DNA of 11,478 bases from contig JARGFV010000082.1 of assembly GCA_029210545.1 (NCBI GenBank), positions 1-11,478 of the forward strand. The letters are read 5' to 3'. Below the pieces are notes generated by a model. That model did not search any database and had not been told where the DNA came from. It saw only the letters and a list, made by a program, of their open reading frames with translations. The DNA comes from a bacterium. GTDB lineage: Bacteria > BMS3Abin14. Below, in pieces: positions 1 through 8,378 of the stretch (position 1 is its first letter; every line of letters begins with the position of its first letter). The position numbers and the translations under genes were made by a program.

Positions 1-35
1 CTATGGATTGATTCAAGCTCAACCCATTCTACAGA

Positions 36-59
36 AGGCGGCCTGCGCCGTCTCTTTTT
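36..59 (+). terminator. Putative rho-independent terminator of an upstream plus-strand gene
   Basis: A GC-rich hairpin (GGCGGC at 37-42, loop CTGC at 43-46, GCCGTC at 47-52, one G-T wobble, plus an outer A36-T53 pair) is followed by the T-rich run CTTTTT at 54-59. The T run lies on the plus-strand side only, so it would end a rightward transcript from a gene left of the window. That gene would be convergent with the minus-strand operon. The stem is short, so confidence is moderate. Confidence 0.4.
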
Positions 60-153
60 ACACCACTATAAAGACATCACCGCCTGTTCCGAAAAAACAA
101 CTACTAACCTTGTTCATCCCTTACGCAATCAGGAAAGCTAACCACCAAGTATC

Positions 154-1827
154 TTACCGTAGCACATCCAACGTTTCATCACTCCCCACAACCACCAAAT
201 GTGCGTTGGCCCTGGTGATCCCCACATACAGCAGGTCCTCCTGGTCCAGAACGTCCTCCAGTTCAACGAGGATGACCACCGGTCTTTCCAAACCCTTGAA
301 GCGGCGTATGGATTCAAAGGCGACCTTATCCTCGTCACATTCTTCGCCGCTGCACACCTGGAAGGCGCCGATCTTTCCGTCCTCTGCCAGGGAGCTTTTC
401 TCAGTCGATCGGCCGGACAGGACCGCGATGGATGCGGGTGAGATGCGTTCATCAATGATGAGCCTGTGAAGGGTCCGGCTCACGCCCTTCTGCCGCTCCC
501 TCTCGCCACCTGCCTTGATGAACTCAACCGGCCTTCCCGCCGGCCCCCCTGCTTCCATCGCTTCCCCTTCATAGAATCTGGAGGCCAGGTCGTAGATCGA
601 CCTGGTGTTACGCAGGTTCTGATCGAGCGGGTATTCGTCCAGTCCCTGCGGTATAGCGTCCTTGTGGCCGTAGAGCCGCTGGTTGTCGTCGTAGAAGACA
701 TAGAGGATGCTCTGTTCCGGGTCGGTCATGGATAGCTGGAGCATGGTCCACCATTCCTCACGGAAGTCCTGCCCCTCATCCACCACGATGGCGTCAAAAC
801 GTTCTTCCGGCATCATCTCAAGTGCCTTCATGAAAGCGTTGGGAAGCACCTCGTTGAAGTAGTTCGATGAGGGAGAATCCTGCACCTGGATCTCCGGCAG
901 CTCGGCCTTTTCAGCCATGTCGTGGCAGAGCCAATGGAAGTTGCGCACCGTGATGTCCTCATGCTCTCCCGCCCGGTCTTCCAGGAACTCTGCCAGGGGT
1001 CGGTTGAAACATGTGAGCAGCACCTTCATCCCTTCGCCGGCCAGCTGCTTCGCTTTCTCCACTGCCAGCATGGTTTTGCCGGTGCCTGCACCTCCGGAGA
1101 TGGCCACTCTCCTTCTCCTTCGAAGGTAGCCCAGGAGATCGAACTGCCTTTCAGTCAGCTGCAGGATCTGTTTCGAATCAGCGGCGATGTCCGCCGCCAG
1201 GGGGTGTTCCAGCTGGAAACTCCGGGCCAGGAGCTTTTCGACCATCTCCATGCCCCGGGCGCCGAATTCCACACTTTCCAGATCCTTCCCGCTCCAGTAC
1301 TCCCAGGCGTTATCCAGCCACTTGTCCATCCAGCCCAGGTCACGGGTAAAGGCCATCATCTCGTGGGCTGAATCGGTGCTGATGGGGCCGGAGGGTCGTG
1401 CGGAGTCCGGGAAAATGACGCAATGCCCCAGTCTTACATATTTGCGGTTCCAGCCGGGCGCCTGCTTGATCTTACTCAGAAGGGCATACTTGCTCTTTTT
1501 GACCTGGTCGAAGGGATCGTCGATGCGGTGTTCTTTACCACTGCCGTCTATGCTGTACCATTGATCGGTAGCACCATCGTATTTGATCTTCCCGCCCTTG
1601 ACCTCGATGACCAGGATCCCGTTGTCCGGATGGGCAACCACAAAATCGGTCTCCCCATCCACGGGAGCCTGTCCCGGCGATGGCCTGCCCAGCCATGAAA
1701 CGCTGTAAAAGATAATGCTGTCGTCAGGAGCGTGGGAAGCGAAGGCCTCGTAAACGGCCTGCTCCGCATCCCGCAACGGGTCGTTGCGGACCGATTCAGG
1801 CAGTGGTGTGGGAATCAAGCGGGGCAT
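154..1827 (-). CDS. NERD nuclease-domain / superfamily 1 (UvrD-like, DUF2075-type) helicase fusion
   Basis: This 557-residue protein is predicted to be a cytoplasmic nuclease-helicase. Seen in the sequence: the N-terminal part carries a restriction-endonuclease-fold pattern typical of NERD domains, GETDFVV (E59, D61) followed by VIEVKGG (E75, K77), consistent with a D...ExK catalytic centre. A superfamily 1 motor follows: Walker A GGAGTGKT (245-252), Walker B/motif II VVDEGQDF (348-355), a motif IV-like stretch around QNLRNTRSIYDLASRFY, a motif V-like KGLERPVVIL (511-520) and motif VI LLYVGITRANAHL (532-544). All key motor residues look intact, so the gene is probably functional. Start: the ATG at 1827 leaves the whole NERD domain intact, but there is no clear Shine-Dalgarno sequence in front of it. 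It lies 184 bp downstream of the PLD-SNF2 helicase on the same strand, so it may share the operon transcript or have its own promoter. NERD-helicase fusions are frequent in defence islands. A role in DNA repair cannot be excluded. Confidence 0.88.
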   Translation of the reverse strand: MPRLIPTPLPESVRNDPLRDAEQAVYEAFASHAPDDSIIFYSVSWLGRPSPGQAPVDGETDFVVAHPDNGILVIEVKGGKIKYDGATDQWYSIDGSGKEHRIDDPFDQVKKSKYALLSKIKQAPGWNRKYVRLGHCVIFPDSARPSGPISTDSAHEMMAFTRDLGWMDKWLDNAWEYWSGKDLESVEFGARGMEMVEKLLARSFQLEHPLAADIAADSKQILQLTERQFDLLGYLRRRRRVAISGGAGTGKTMLAVEKAKQLAGEGMKVLLTCFNRPLAEFLEDRAGEHEDITVRNFHWLCHDMAEKAELPEIQVQDSPSSNYFNEVLPNAFMKALEMMPEERFDAIVVDEGQDFREEWWTMLQLSMTDPEQSILYVFYDDNQRLYGHKDAIPQGLDEYPLDQNLRNTRSIYDLASRFYEGEAMEAGGPAGRPVEFIKAGGERERQKGVSRTLHRLIIDERISPASIAVLSGRSTEKSSLAEDGKIGAFQVCSGEECDEDKVAFESIRRFKGLERPVVILVELEDVLDQEDLLYVGITRANAHLVVVGSDETLDVLR

Positions 1828-1956
1828 GGGGTTAGACTAGTTCATGAAAAGGTAGGAATGCAAGGTGGGGTTTTGGATTCAACCATTTCTCAAAAAGTGT
1901 GAAAGGAGAGCTTGCCAAGCCATAGCTCAAAGAGCGACGGCTGGAACTGACCACAC

Positions 1957-1991
1957 GGTTTGAACCTGCATGTCAAGTAATGACAATTGCA
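1957..1991. promoter_or_regulatory. Nested inverted repeats upstream of the NERD-helicase gene (possible operator)
   Basis: Two adjacent dyads lie in the 184-bp gap between the two helicase genes. GGTTTGAACC at 1957-1966 is nearly self-complementary. Next to it, TGCATGTCA (1967-1975) pairs with TGACA-AT-TGCA (1981-1991) around the 5-nt centre AGTAA, with a 2-nt bulge. The core TGTCA-N5-TGACA is like a repressor operator. On the minus strand it contains a perfect TTGACA (-35-like, 1976-1971), but I find no good -10 box at normal spacing. No T-run follows on either strand, so it does not look like a terminator. The function is speculative. Confidence 0.25.
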
Positions 1992-2011
1992 CGGCTCTTT
2001 TATTGTGAAAT

Positions 2012-4762
2012 TTACGACCAGTTTGAACGCATGATTGATGCTATAACCCGGGGGTCCAGCACCTTCTCACACGATTCCCAGTCGATCCTCTCCACATTGG
2101 CGTACCTTAATTCGAAGGGGTGACTTTTGGGTACCTCGTCTATGATTTTTGCGGCCTGTTCCCTTTCACCCATGGCCATGGCAACCCAGGCATCCTCCAG
2201 CACATCCGGGAGCTGGCCAAACAGGTTATAGATATCCTTGAGACGATCGGACAGGAGCTGATGCACCCGGTCTTCAACAGAATCCTTGTATCGCATGTTG
2301 TAAACGTAAACTTTGTCATGAACCTGGCCGATTCGCTGGATGCGGCCTTTTCTCTGTTCCAAACGGGTGGGGTTCCACGGAAGGTCCAGGTTAATCAACG
2401 TGGCAAGCCGTTGCAGGTTCAGCCCTTCCGAGGCGGCATCCGTTCCGATCATGAGTTTCAGCTCGCCCTTTCTAACCATAGTTTTAATGTCTTCGCGATT
2501 TTTCCGAGTCCAGGCGCCCCGCAGATAAATCCCTGACGATTGGGAGCCGGAGTATACAGCTATTTGTTCCTCAGGGTACTCTTCGGTAAGCTGCTCCGCC
2601 AGCCATAGCACCGAGTCACGGTACTGGCTGAAAATAATACACCCGCGCTCAAGCCACCTTCGGGCCGCCAGGCATTCGAGGACAACCTGATACTTGGGGT
2701 CCCTTTCCTGGTTCGCTTCCAGCGCCGCAACGAACTTTTCCAGAAGATCCCTTTCTGTCGAAGTCAGGCTTCGAGAGATACTGGCCATCTCAACTGGCTC
2801 TTCCTCCCCAAAAAGGTCCTCTTCCTCCTCCATCACTGGATCGAGGTCTTCCCATTCGGAGAGCATCTTTTGGGCCGTTTTCAATCCGGCATACACGGTG
2901 CTGCCAACGCGCCTTAAAAGGAGTGTTTTTAAAAACCCTGCCCCCTTCATTCGCTGACCCAGGGTGCGGCAAAATTCCTCAGCGAGGTCGTAGGCTTCGT
3001 GAAGGTAGGGCGGCAATAAGATGGCCTCCCTATCACCCTCACCAAACAGCTCAACACCGATTTTTTGCAAAAGTGGCTCGTTGGTCTCCGGGTCAATCTG
3101 GTTTTCCAGCTGCTCCCTGGTTCGCCGGATAATTCTGGTAATGAACGGATTGTGATCCTTGATGTATCGGGGAAAAAGGTCCCGCAGTCGCGAAACTTCG
3201 GGTGCTTTGAATCCCATAATGGCATCCCCGTCTACAACAGATTTCTTGTCTTCAAGGGCCAGCTTTGCCCGCAGTATTTCGAAATCCCGATGCTCTTCTT
3301 TCGGAGGGAGAGGGTTTCTTATCCATTCCCATTGCTCCTCAATACTTTCAGGTGGCTGATCGCTTCCCATGACCAGGGAGAGGGCCTGCCCCGACTTTCT
3401 CCAACGGCTAAAGGAGTTTCCCAATACGGATTCATCACCATGACTCAGGATATCAAGAAGGTCCCAGGCTTCAATCGGCCTGATCTGGACAGGAGTCGCT
3501 GTTGCCAGGAGCAGGCTCTGTGTTCTGTCGGCGATCTGCTTCATGAAAGCCAAGAGATTGTTCGCATCTGGTGCTTCATTATCCCTACCGTCCCCCAGGT
3601 TTTTACGGCGGGCACGATGGGCTTCATCAAGGATCACGCAATCATAAGTCAGGGAAAGAAGATGTTTGACCGCATCAGACCTTCGCGTGACCAACCCCCC
3701 TGATACGATCCCCACACGGCGCGGGCACCGTCGGATCCCCTCGGATCCTGTCACCGGGTATTCAATTTCACGTTCATCTACCCACTGTTTCCCTATCCAT
3801 ACCGCAGACGGCATTCCCAGGAGATCCAGCATCTCCCCTTGCCACTGCCATATGAGTGTCTTCGGGCAGATGATGAGGATCGGCTTATCCCCAGATAGAC
3901 CGATGAGCAGGGCTGTCATAGCCAGCTGAAGGGTTTTCCCCAATCCGACCTGGTCCGCAAGGATGTACCGGGCCTTGCCAAGGGGGCCCTTGTGGGCATC
4001 GAAAGCTGTCTTGACAAAGTATTTCTGGTGTTCCCACAGACCAACCTCACGACGGTAAACGGGAGACTCGATGACGACAGGGGCGGGGTCCATCTGACCC
4101 TCTTGTGTTTCTTCGCCCTTCCATCCCTCCCGTGTCGGGATGACTTTCCTTTTTGACAATCGGCCCAGATCCTCAACAACAAAATCAGCAAGAGGGATAG
4201 AGTAGGGGGAACTCCAAAGGGCGTTAAACTCTTCCTGGACCCACTCGACAGCCTCGGAGGAGGAATCCTCCCAGACCAGCTCGTAGTTCATCTCCCATGC
4301 GGATTTAGACTCGTTGGCGCTGCCTAGAAAGCTCGTTTTGCTTCCATCGGCCAGGGTGACCACTCCGGCCTTCCCATGGACCAGGCCAAAGGCGTTATCG
4401 GGCAGGACGCGCACCTGCAACTTACCGCTCCTGAGGTATTCAAAGAGGGCCTGGAACCTGGATCTTGCCTTTTCTCCTCCCTCAAGATCGAGGTAGGATT
4501 CCGGCTGGGAAGCACACCACGATCGCCGTAGGGCAGCCTGGGCAGCCTTGGCAGTGATGACATCGGCAGGGTTCAGATCGGAGTTACAGATGAGCCTAAT
4601 GGGGCCTGTTATGGATTCCAACTCCTCGCCGGCTACCTCTATAAGGGACGATGAGAAGTAACCGGCGATCCGGTCGTAGGACTTGGCGCCCCTGAGCCTG
4701 TCCAGCAGGAACGATTGTGACAGTGGTTCGAGCCGGGAAGAAAACCTTCGTACAGGGCTCAT
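2012..4762 (-). CDS. Phospholipase-D-like nuclease / SNF2-family helicase fusion
   Basis: This 916-residue protein is predicted to be a DNA translocase with an attached PLD-type phosphodiesterase. Seen in the sequence: the N-terminal ~190 residues resemble a PLDc_2 domain, with an HxK motif (H129, K131) followed by GSANES (147-152) and an acidic NYELVWED stretch. There is one HKD motif only, so an active site would need dimerisation. The SNF2 core follows: Walker A DQVGLGKT (270-277), motif II DEAH (379-382), motif III TATP (421-424), motif V GTDAASEGLNLQ (773-784) and motif VI QRKGRIQRIGQ (803-813). An acidic insert (about 639-656) lies between the two RecA lobes. Start: the ATG at 4762 is preceded on the minus strand by AGGT in three tandem copies ending in AGGTGA, a plausible ribosome-binding site. 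It lies 49 bp downstream of the methylase stop, consistent with one operon. The family is known from DISARM-like and other restriction-type defence loci, where PLD-helicases are the probable effector. No frameshift or missing motor motif is seen. Confidence 0.92.
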   Translation of the reverse strand: MSPVRRFSSRLEPLSQSFLLDRLRGAKSYDRIAGYFSSSLIEVAGEELESITGPIRLICNSDLNPADVITAKAAQAALRRSWCASQPESYLDLEGGEKARSRFQALFEYLRSGKLQVRVLPDNAFGLVHGKAGVVTLADGSKTSFLGSANESKSAWEMNYELVWEDSSSEAVEWVQEEFNALWSSPYSIPLADFVVEDLGRLSKRKVIPTREGWKGEETQEGQMDPAPVVIESPVYRREVGLWEHQKYFVKTAFDAHKGPLGKARYILADQVGLGKTLQLAMTALLIGLSGDKPILIICPKTLIWQWQGEMLDLLGMPSAVWIGKQWVDEREIEYPVTGSEGIRRCPRRVGIVSGGLVTRRSDAVKHLLSLTYDCVILDEAHRARRKNLGDGRDNEAPDANNLLAFMKQIADRTQSLLLATATPVQIRPIEAWDLLDILSHGDESVLGNSFSRWRKSGQALSLVMGSDQPPESIEEQWEWIRNPLPPKEEHRDFEILRAKLALEDKKSVVDGDAIMGFKAPEVSRLRDLFPRYIKDHNPFITRIIRRTREQLENQIDPETNEPLLQKIGVELFGEGDREAILLPPYLHEAYDLAEEFCRTLGQRMKGAGFLKTLLLRRVGSTVYAGLKTAQKMLSEWEDLDPVMEEEEDLFGEEEPVEMASISRSLTSTERDLLEKFVAALEANQERDPKYQVVLECLAARRWLERGCIIFSQYRDSVLWLAEQLTEEYPEEQIAVYSGSQSSGIYLRGAWTRKNREDIKTMVRKGELKLMIGTDAASEGLNLQRLATLINLDLPWNPTRLEQRKGRIQRIGQVHDKVYVYNMRYKDSVEDRVHQLLSDRLKDIYNLFGQLPDVLEDAWVAMAMGEREQAAKIIDEVPKSHPFELRYANVERIDWESCEKVLDPRVIASIMRSNWS

Positions 4763-4769
4763 GCGCTGT

Positions 4770-4782
4770 CACCTACCTACCT
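4770..4782 (-). promoter_or_regulatory. Tandem AGGT ribosome-binding site of the PLD-SNF2 gene
   Basis: On the minus strand the 5' leader reads AGGTAGGTAGGTGACAGCGC directly before the ATG at 4762. The last AGGTGA lies about 6 nt from the start, a normal distance. The two extra AGGT copies are unusual and may offer alternative anchoring for the ribosome or be a slippage product. This site supports the chosen start codon. Confidence 0.5.
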
Positions 4783-4811
4783 GAAAATGTGATATTGGAA
4801 GCCAGCAACCT

Positions 4812-7727
4812 CTACACATGGTCGTTCCTCACGGCCCCTGCCAGAAGAGCGGCTGACCTGGCATCCTCAGTCCAGTGATCCAGACCCCGCACACCGCCAG
4901 TGGACGCAAGGTTTTCCAGCAGGTGTATGATCTTCTCCCTGCTGTTCCAGTAATCGGGCAGCTCCGTATGGAACCAGTCGAGTCCGCTTTTCACCTCATT
5001 ATTTTTTCCAACAGAATGGATCGCAAAGAGGATCTGGCGGAGAAGAGAACCTGCAAACCCGTCCCCAGAAAGTCCACGTCGTCCGAGCTCCGTTGCTGTT
5101 TTCAGCCTTGTCTGGTTCGCCTTGGTCGAGGCTAGAAGGGCCGAATAATCGGCAGCCCCGAAACCCCTGGCCAGTTCCTGGTAAACACCGCTGCGCAGTT
5201 CTCCGTGTCCCTCGACTTCCAGACCTTTGAGGTAGAACCGCTCCATGGGGGAAAGAGTCTTCCATACCTCCCGGTCGATCCCCTTAGGGACAAGATGGTC
5301 ACAGGCAACCTTGACAGCGTTGACGATCATCTGCTCTACCGGGTTGACCTCTCCACGTGACCTTTCTCGTTGTATCTCCCGGGCCGGATCGACTTCCTCA
5401 ATAGGCCTCTCCGTCAGGATCCTCAAAGCAGCGGCGTAGGCTGCCAGCTGATAGTCAGCGTCGGCAAAATTGGGGTCGCTGTCATCCTCCAAAGCCGTCA
5501 TGCTGTCGAGTTGTTCCCTGACTTCGGCTTCAATCTTGTAGGCGATCTCGTCCAGGAACACCGGCTCCTCCTCCGTTCTTTTACGGCAGACGAGAAGCAC
5601 AGTTCCCTGAACGTAATTGCCTTCCTTGATGACGGCATCTGTCTCTGTCGAAATGCACCAGGCGGCGGTCACGCGCAGGCCGGCGGCCCATAGAATCAAA
5701 GCAAGGTCCGCCCAGACCCTTGCATCTTGATGGGTGAACATAACGATCTGCATGCCGTTATCCGGCATATGGTGGACCATTTTTTCGTAACACTCCACCA
5801 TGGCCTGGCGGAAACCCTGATCGTTTCCCTTAACGACCAGGGCTCTTTTCGAGTCGGCATACCAGTCGGGGAAAAGAACTGGCAGCCGACCTCCATACCA
5901 TGCCAGGAAGAATTCGGTGATCTCCTCATAATTGATGGCATCCGCATAAGGGGGATCAGTTATCCAGAAATGGCTCTTGTGTTCCAGCTGCCTGGCATCC
6001 AGAGGGATAACCACCGAATCCGAATCGATTTCCTGGGGATCATACCGCATGTACCAGACACCTTCGAGCAGTCCCAGGCCCTTGGAACCATAGTTATATA
6101 AGGTGTTAAGCGCCTGGTTGTAGAAGGTCTGGGCGAAGGATTCCCGAGCAGCACCAACGCCCCATCCCATAAGACGGGAGTTCCAGTTACAGCAGCGACC
6201 GACTCCAAGGAGGCCTGCAACCTTTTCCTCGATTGTGTCCCCGATTTCTTCGGTCATCTCCGTGAGCAGGCCATGGAGCAGAAGCTGGCGGGGAGTGAAC
6301 AGGTGATGCCAATAGGTCCACCCACGGGTACGGATTGGCTCATCTGTTTTACTCCCTGGTTCGATGCGACGGTTCGGAATGAATCCCTTCTTCTGCCACT
6401 CCGGGAACCGTTCCTTGAGAAGTTTGAGGACCTTGGCCTCCCTGGCCATGTCCTCCGCTGTCGGGGCCCTGTAGTGCCTACGGGTCCTCTCCTCACCTTT
6501 CTCACCAGAATAGGTCTCTATCCAACGGATGCAGTAGAGCCTTTCCTGGAAGACGTCATCGGGTCGGGGGGCTATATCTTCATTTTCCCACATCCTCATG
6601 CCACGGCGAATGACTTCGATAGGAGTAGAGGGGCCCCCATCAGGAGGGACCAGCCGCGAGCTGCTGATGGTCCCGATCCCCTTGGCCGTCTTCTGCTCCT
6701 GGGAGGTCGCGTCCCACTGAATCTCTACTTTGAACCTTTTTTCCCCATGGTCCGGAACCAGATGGCCCACCACTCCGGAGGAGGGGCCGATAAGGAGTGA
6801 CGGCAGGAGAGGAACGTGGTAGCCGGACTCCGGGTCCTTCACCTCGACGCAGTAAAGGAAGGCGTCAGCTCGCCAGCCGACCTCATTGGTTTCGATGCCC
6901 CACTCCACCACCTTCTCGTCCACGGCATGGAGGATCTTCTCCTGTGCCTCCCGGATCTTCTGGGCTGTCTCTTCACTCCCGCCAACCAAATTCAGGGAGG
7001 CCCAGGTGAGAATAGTTCCAACCGGACTCAGATCCGAACCGTATGCGTCACACCCTAACCGCGCCGCCTCGAAGGGAATGGAACCGGCTCCGCAGAAGGC
7101 ATCCCCGACTTTGGGTCGTGATCCAAACCGCCTCTGCCCAAGCTCCTCGACCAACTCAGGGAGGGAGGATGCTGCTGTTCCAAGGTGGGCATTAATGTTG
7201 CTCCAGGTCTGGTCAGATGGACCGTCGATCTGTTCGGGTCGGCTGGCATACTCCCTTTTCTCCGAGAATGGCATGCGGTCAAACACGAGAACCTGGAGTT
7301 TCTGTGCACCCTCCCGGTCCAGTTTCTTAATTGTTTGGCCATCTTCTTTAAGAAATCGCTTCTGCACGGAACCCGGCATTCTCAGGAGTTCTTCCACCAA
7401 ACGGGGGTTAGGGATCTTTTTGGATCTCCTTCGCCCCATGCCTTCATCATCCATGGTCAGGAGTTGGAGAAACACTTCACGGTCTTTGAGGGGGTCATCC
7501 GAGGCCGGCATAAGAAGGCCCAGGAGAGCAGCTCGAACCAGGATGAGGGGCTTTCGCCCCCACCATTTGCCTAGGCCTGTGAGGGTCTGGCTCTGGACCG
7601 CTTTCCTTTCCTTGAAGCTCTCCTGGGATATCTTCGCAACCGGGAACTGATCCTCGATAAAACTTTTGGCATCATGTAGATCGGCTATAACCTTACTAGA
7701 AGGGGCGGGTCTGGTTGAACGGCTCAT
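4812..7727 (-). CDS. DUF1156-containing DNA adenine methylase (COG1743-like)
   Basis: This 971-residue enzyme is predicted to transfer methyl groups from S-adenosylmethionine to adenine N6 (N4-cytosine is possible) in DNA, most likely marking the host genome as self. Seen in the sequence: an N-terminal DUF1156 block (residues ~22-66, with FIEDQFPVAKIS and KWWGRKPLILVRA), the SAM-binding motif I DAFCGAGSIPFEAARLG (209-225) followed by GSDLSPV, and the catalytic motif IV TDPPYAD (590-596). Motifs I and IV are about 370 residues apart, so a large domain sits between them. It holds a conserved-looking GWTYWHHLFTPRQLLLHGL segment (469-487) and may act in target recognition. The C-terminal ~230 residues (after about 740) are helical with no recognised motif. 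The start ATG at 7727 overlaps the DUF3780 stop by 4 bp (ATGA), with GAGAGG about 11 nt upstream, which indicates translational coupling. All key residues are present, so the enzyme may still be active. The target sequence cannot be predicted. Confidence 0.92.
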   Translation of the reverse strand: MSRSTRPAPSSKVIADLHDAKSFIEDQFPVAKISQESFKERKAVQSQTLTGLGKWWGRKPLILVRAALLGLLMPASDDPLKDREVFLQLLTMDDEGMGRRRSKKIPNPRLVEELLRMPGSVQKRFLKEDGQTIKKLDREGAQKLQVLVFDRMPFSEKREYASRPEQIDGPSDQTWSNINAHLGTAASSLPELVEELGQRRFGSRPKVGDAFCGAGSIPFEAARLGCDAYGSDLSPVGTILTWASLNLVGGSEETAQKIREAQEKILHAVDEKVVEWGIETNEVGWRADAFLYCVEVKDPESGYHVPLLPSLLIGPSSGVVGHLVPDHGEKRFKVEIQWDATSQEQKTAKGIGTISSSRLVPPDGGPSTPIEVIRRGMRMWENEDIAPRPDDVFQERLYCIRWIETYSGEKGEERTRRHYRAPTAEDMAREAKVLKLLKERFPEWQKKGFIPNRRIEPGSKTDEPIRTRGWTYWHHLFTPRQLLLHGLLTEMTEEIGDTIEEKVAGLLGVGRCCNWNSRLMGWGVGAARESFAQTFYNQALNTLYNYGSKGLGLLEGVWYMRYDPQEIDSDSVVIPLDARQLEHKSHFWITDPPYADAINYEEITEFFLAWYGGRLPVLFPDWYADSKRALVVKGNDQGFRQAMVECYEKMVHHMPDNGMQIVMFTHQDARVWADLALILWAAGLRVTAAWCISTETDAVIKEGNYVQGTVLLVCRKRTEEEPVFLDEIAYKIEAEVREQLDSMTALEDDSDPNFADADYQLAAYAAALRILTERPIEEVDPAREIQRERSRGEVNPVEQMIVNAVKVACDHLVPKGIDREVWKTLSPMERFYLKGLEVEGHGELRSGVYQELARGFGAADYSALLASTKANQTRLKTATELGRRGLSGDGFAGSLLRQILFAIHSVGKNNEVKSGLDWFHTELPDYWNSREKIIHLLENLASTGGVRGLDHWTEDARSAALLAGAVRNDHV

Positions 7728-8374
7728 GATTCGTTATCCCTCTCGTCGGCTTCTTTCGGCCGTTCATCCAAATCACTTTCACTGGCCAGACGGAAAAATT
7801 CCGGGACCACCAGATCGTCAGGCGAACGGTTAATGGCAGGGTTTTCGGAAAGGGCAAAACGCAGGGCTTTTCTCCAGCCCTTACCCCTGTCGAGGGTGCC
7901 GTGCCCGGTGGCAGCCGCTGTCTGGGTATAGAGCCACCACCGCTCCTCGGCCACCAGGCCCTTCCAGTTAGCCACTGCGTTGGAAACCAATCCCGGGTCA
8001 GCGTCCTCAATGGCCCAGGCGAGCAGTACGAGCTCTTTGCCCAGTTCCTTCCTCACCAGGTTGGGTCCGGTGCGCCATGCGCCGGCCTTTTTCCTTATTT
8101 TTTTCAGGCGTTGGTTAAAGTGCGCCCGGACTTCATCGGCGATGGCGTCCCATTTGGGACGGACGAGGACTGCCCTCACCTGGCCATCCAGTTTGTTGGT
8201 GTATGTCACTTCACTGGACCCTTTAACGCTGTCCCAGGTGAAATGTTCGCTGATCTCAACCTTCTGTGTTGAGGCTCGCTGTATCGTGACCACGAAATGA
8301 TGCTGGCTTTCGGCAGGATCGAAGCCAAAGGAGTGGGAAATCCGTTTTGACGTATCGTAGCTATCCCTGGTCAT
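7724..8374 (-). CDS. DUF3780 family protein
   Basis: This is a 216-residue protein of unknown biochemical activity. It is recognised as DUF3780 from characteristic blocks: SFGFDPAESQHHFVV near the N-terminus (15-29), LGKELVLLAWAIEDAD (111-126), NWKGLVAEERWWLYT (136-150) and GWRKALRFALSENP (166-179). It has no signal peptide or membrane segment, so it should be cytoplasmic. The last ~20 residues are highly charged and mostly acidic (DERPKEADERDNES). The family is known mainly as a neighbour of DUF499 and DUF1156 genes, which suggests a dedicated subunit or specificity/adaptor factor of the same complex; that role is inferred from context. It starts 4 bp after the DUF499 stop, with only a distant GGAAGAG at ~16 nt, so it may depend on reinitiation by ribosomes finishing DUF499. 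It overlaps the methylase start by 4 bp. If DUF499 translation is lost, expression of this gene may fall. Confidence 0.88.
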   Translation of the reverse strand: MTRDSYDTSKRISHSFGFDPAESQHHFVVTIQRASTQKVEISEHFTWDSVKGSSEVTYTNKLDGQVRAVLVRPKWDAIADEVRAHFNQRLKKIRKKAGAWRTGPNLVRKELGKELVLLAWAIEDADPGLVSNAVANWKGLVAEERWWLYTQTAAATGHGTLDRGKGWRKALRFALSENPAINRSPDDLVVPEFFRLASESDLDERPKEADERDNES

Positions 8375-8378
8375 TGAT

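Noticed and set aside
922-1371. Plus-strand open frame antisense to the NERD-helicase
   Set aside because: No motif or start signal; it lies opposite the Walker A region of a clear helicase gene.
1948-1976. Minus-strand promoter with perfect TTGACA at 1976-1971
   Set aside because: The hexamer 17 bp downstream is TGGTCA, with almost no match to a -10 box, so only the inverted repeats were kept, at low confidence.
3065-3703. Plus-strand open frame of about 212 codons antisense to the SNF2 helicase
   Set aside because: No ribosome-binding site or recognisable motif; the opposite strand encodes conserved helicase motifs in the same stretch.
6886-7650. Long plus-strand open frame (about 254 codons) antisense to the methylase
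   Set aside because: It is composed of Ser/Arg/Pro-rich sequence with no domain, lies entirely opposite a well-recognised methylase, and is typical of antisense open frames in GC-rich DNA.
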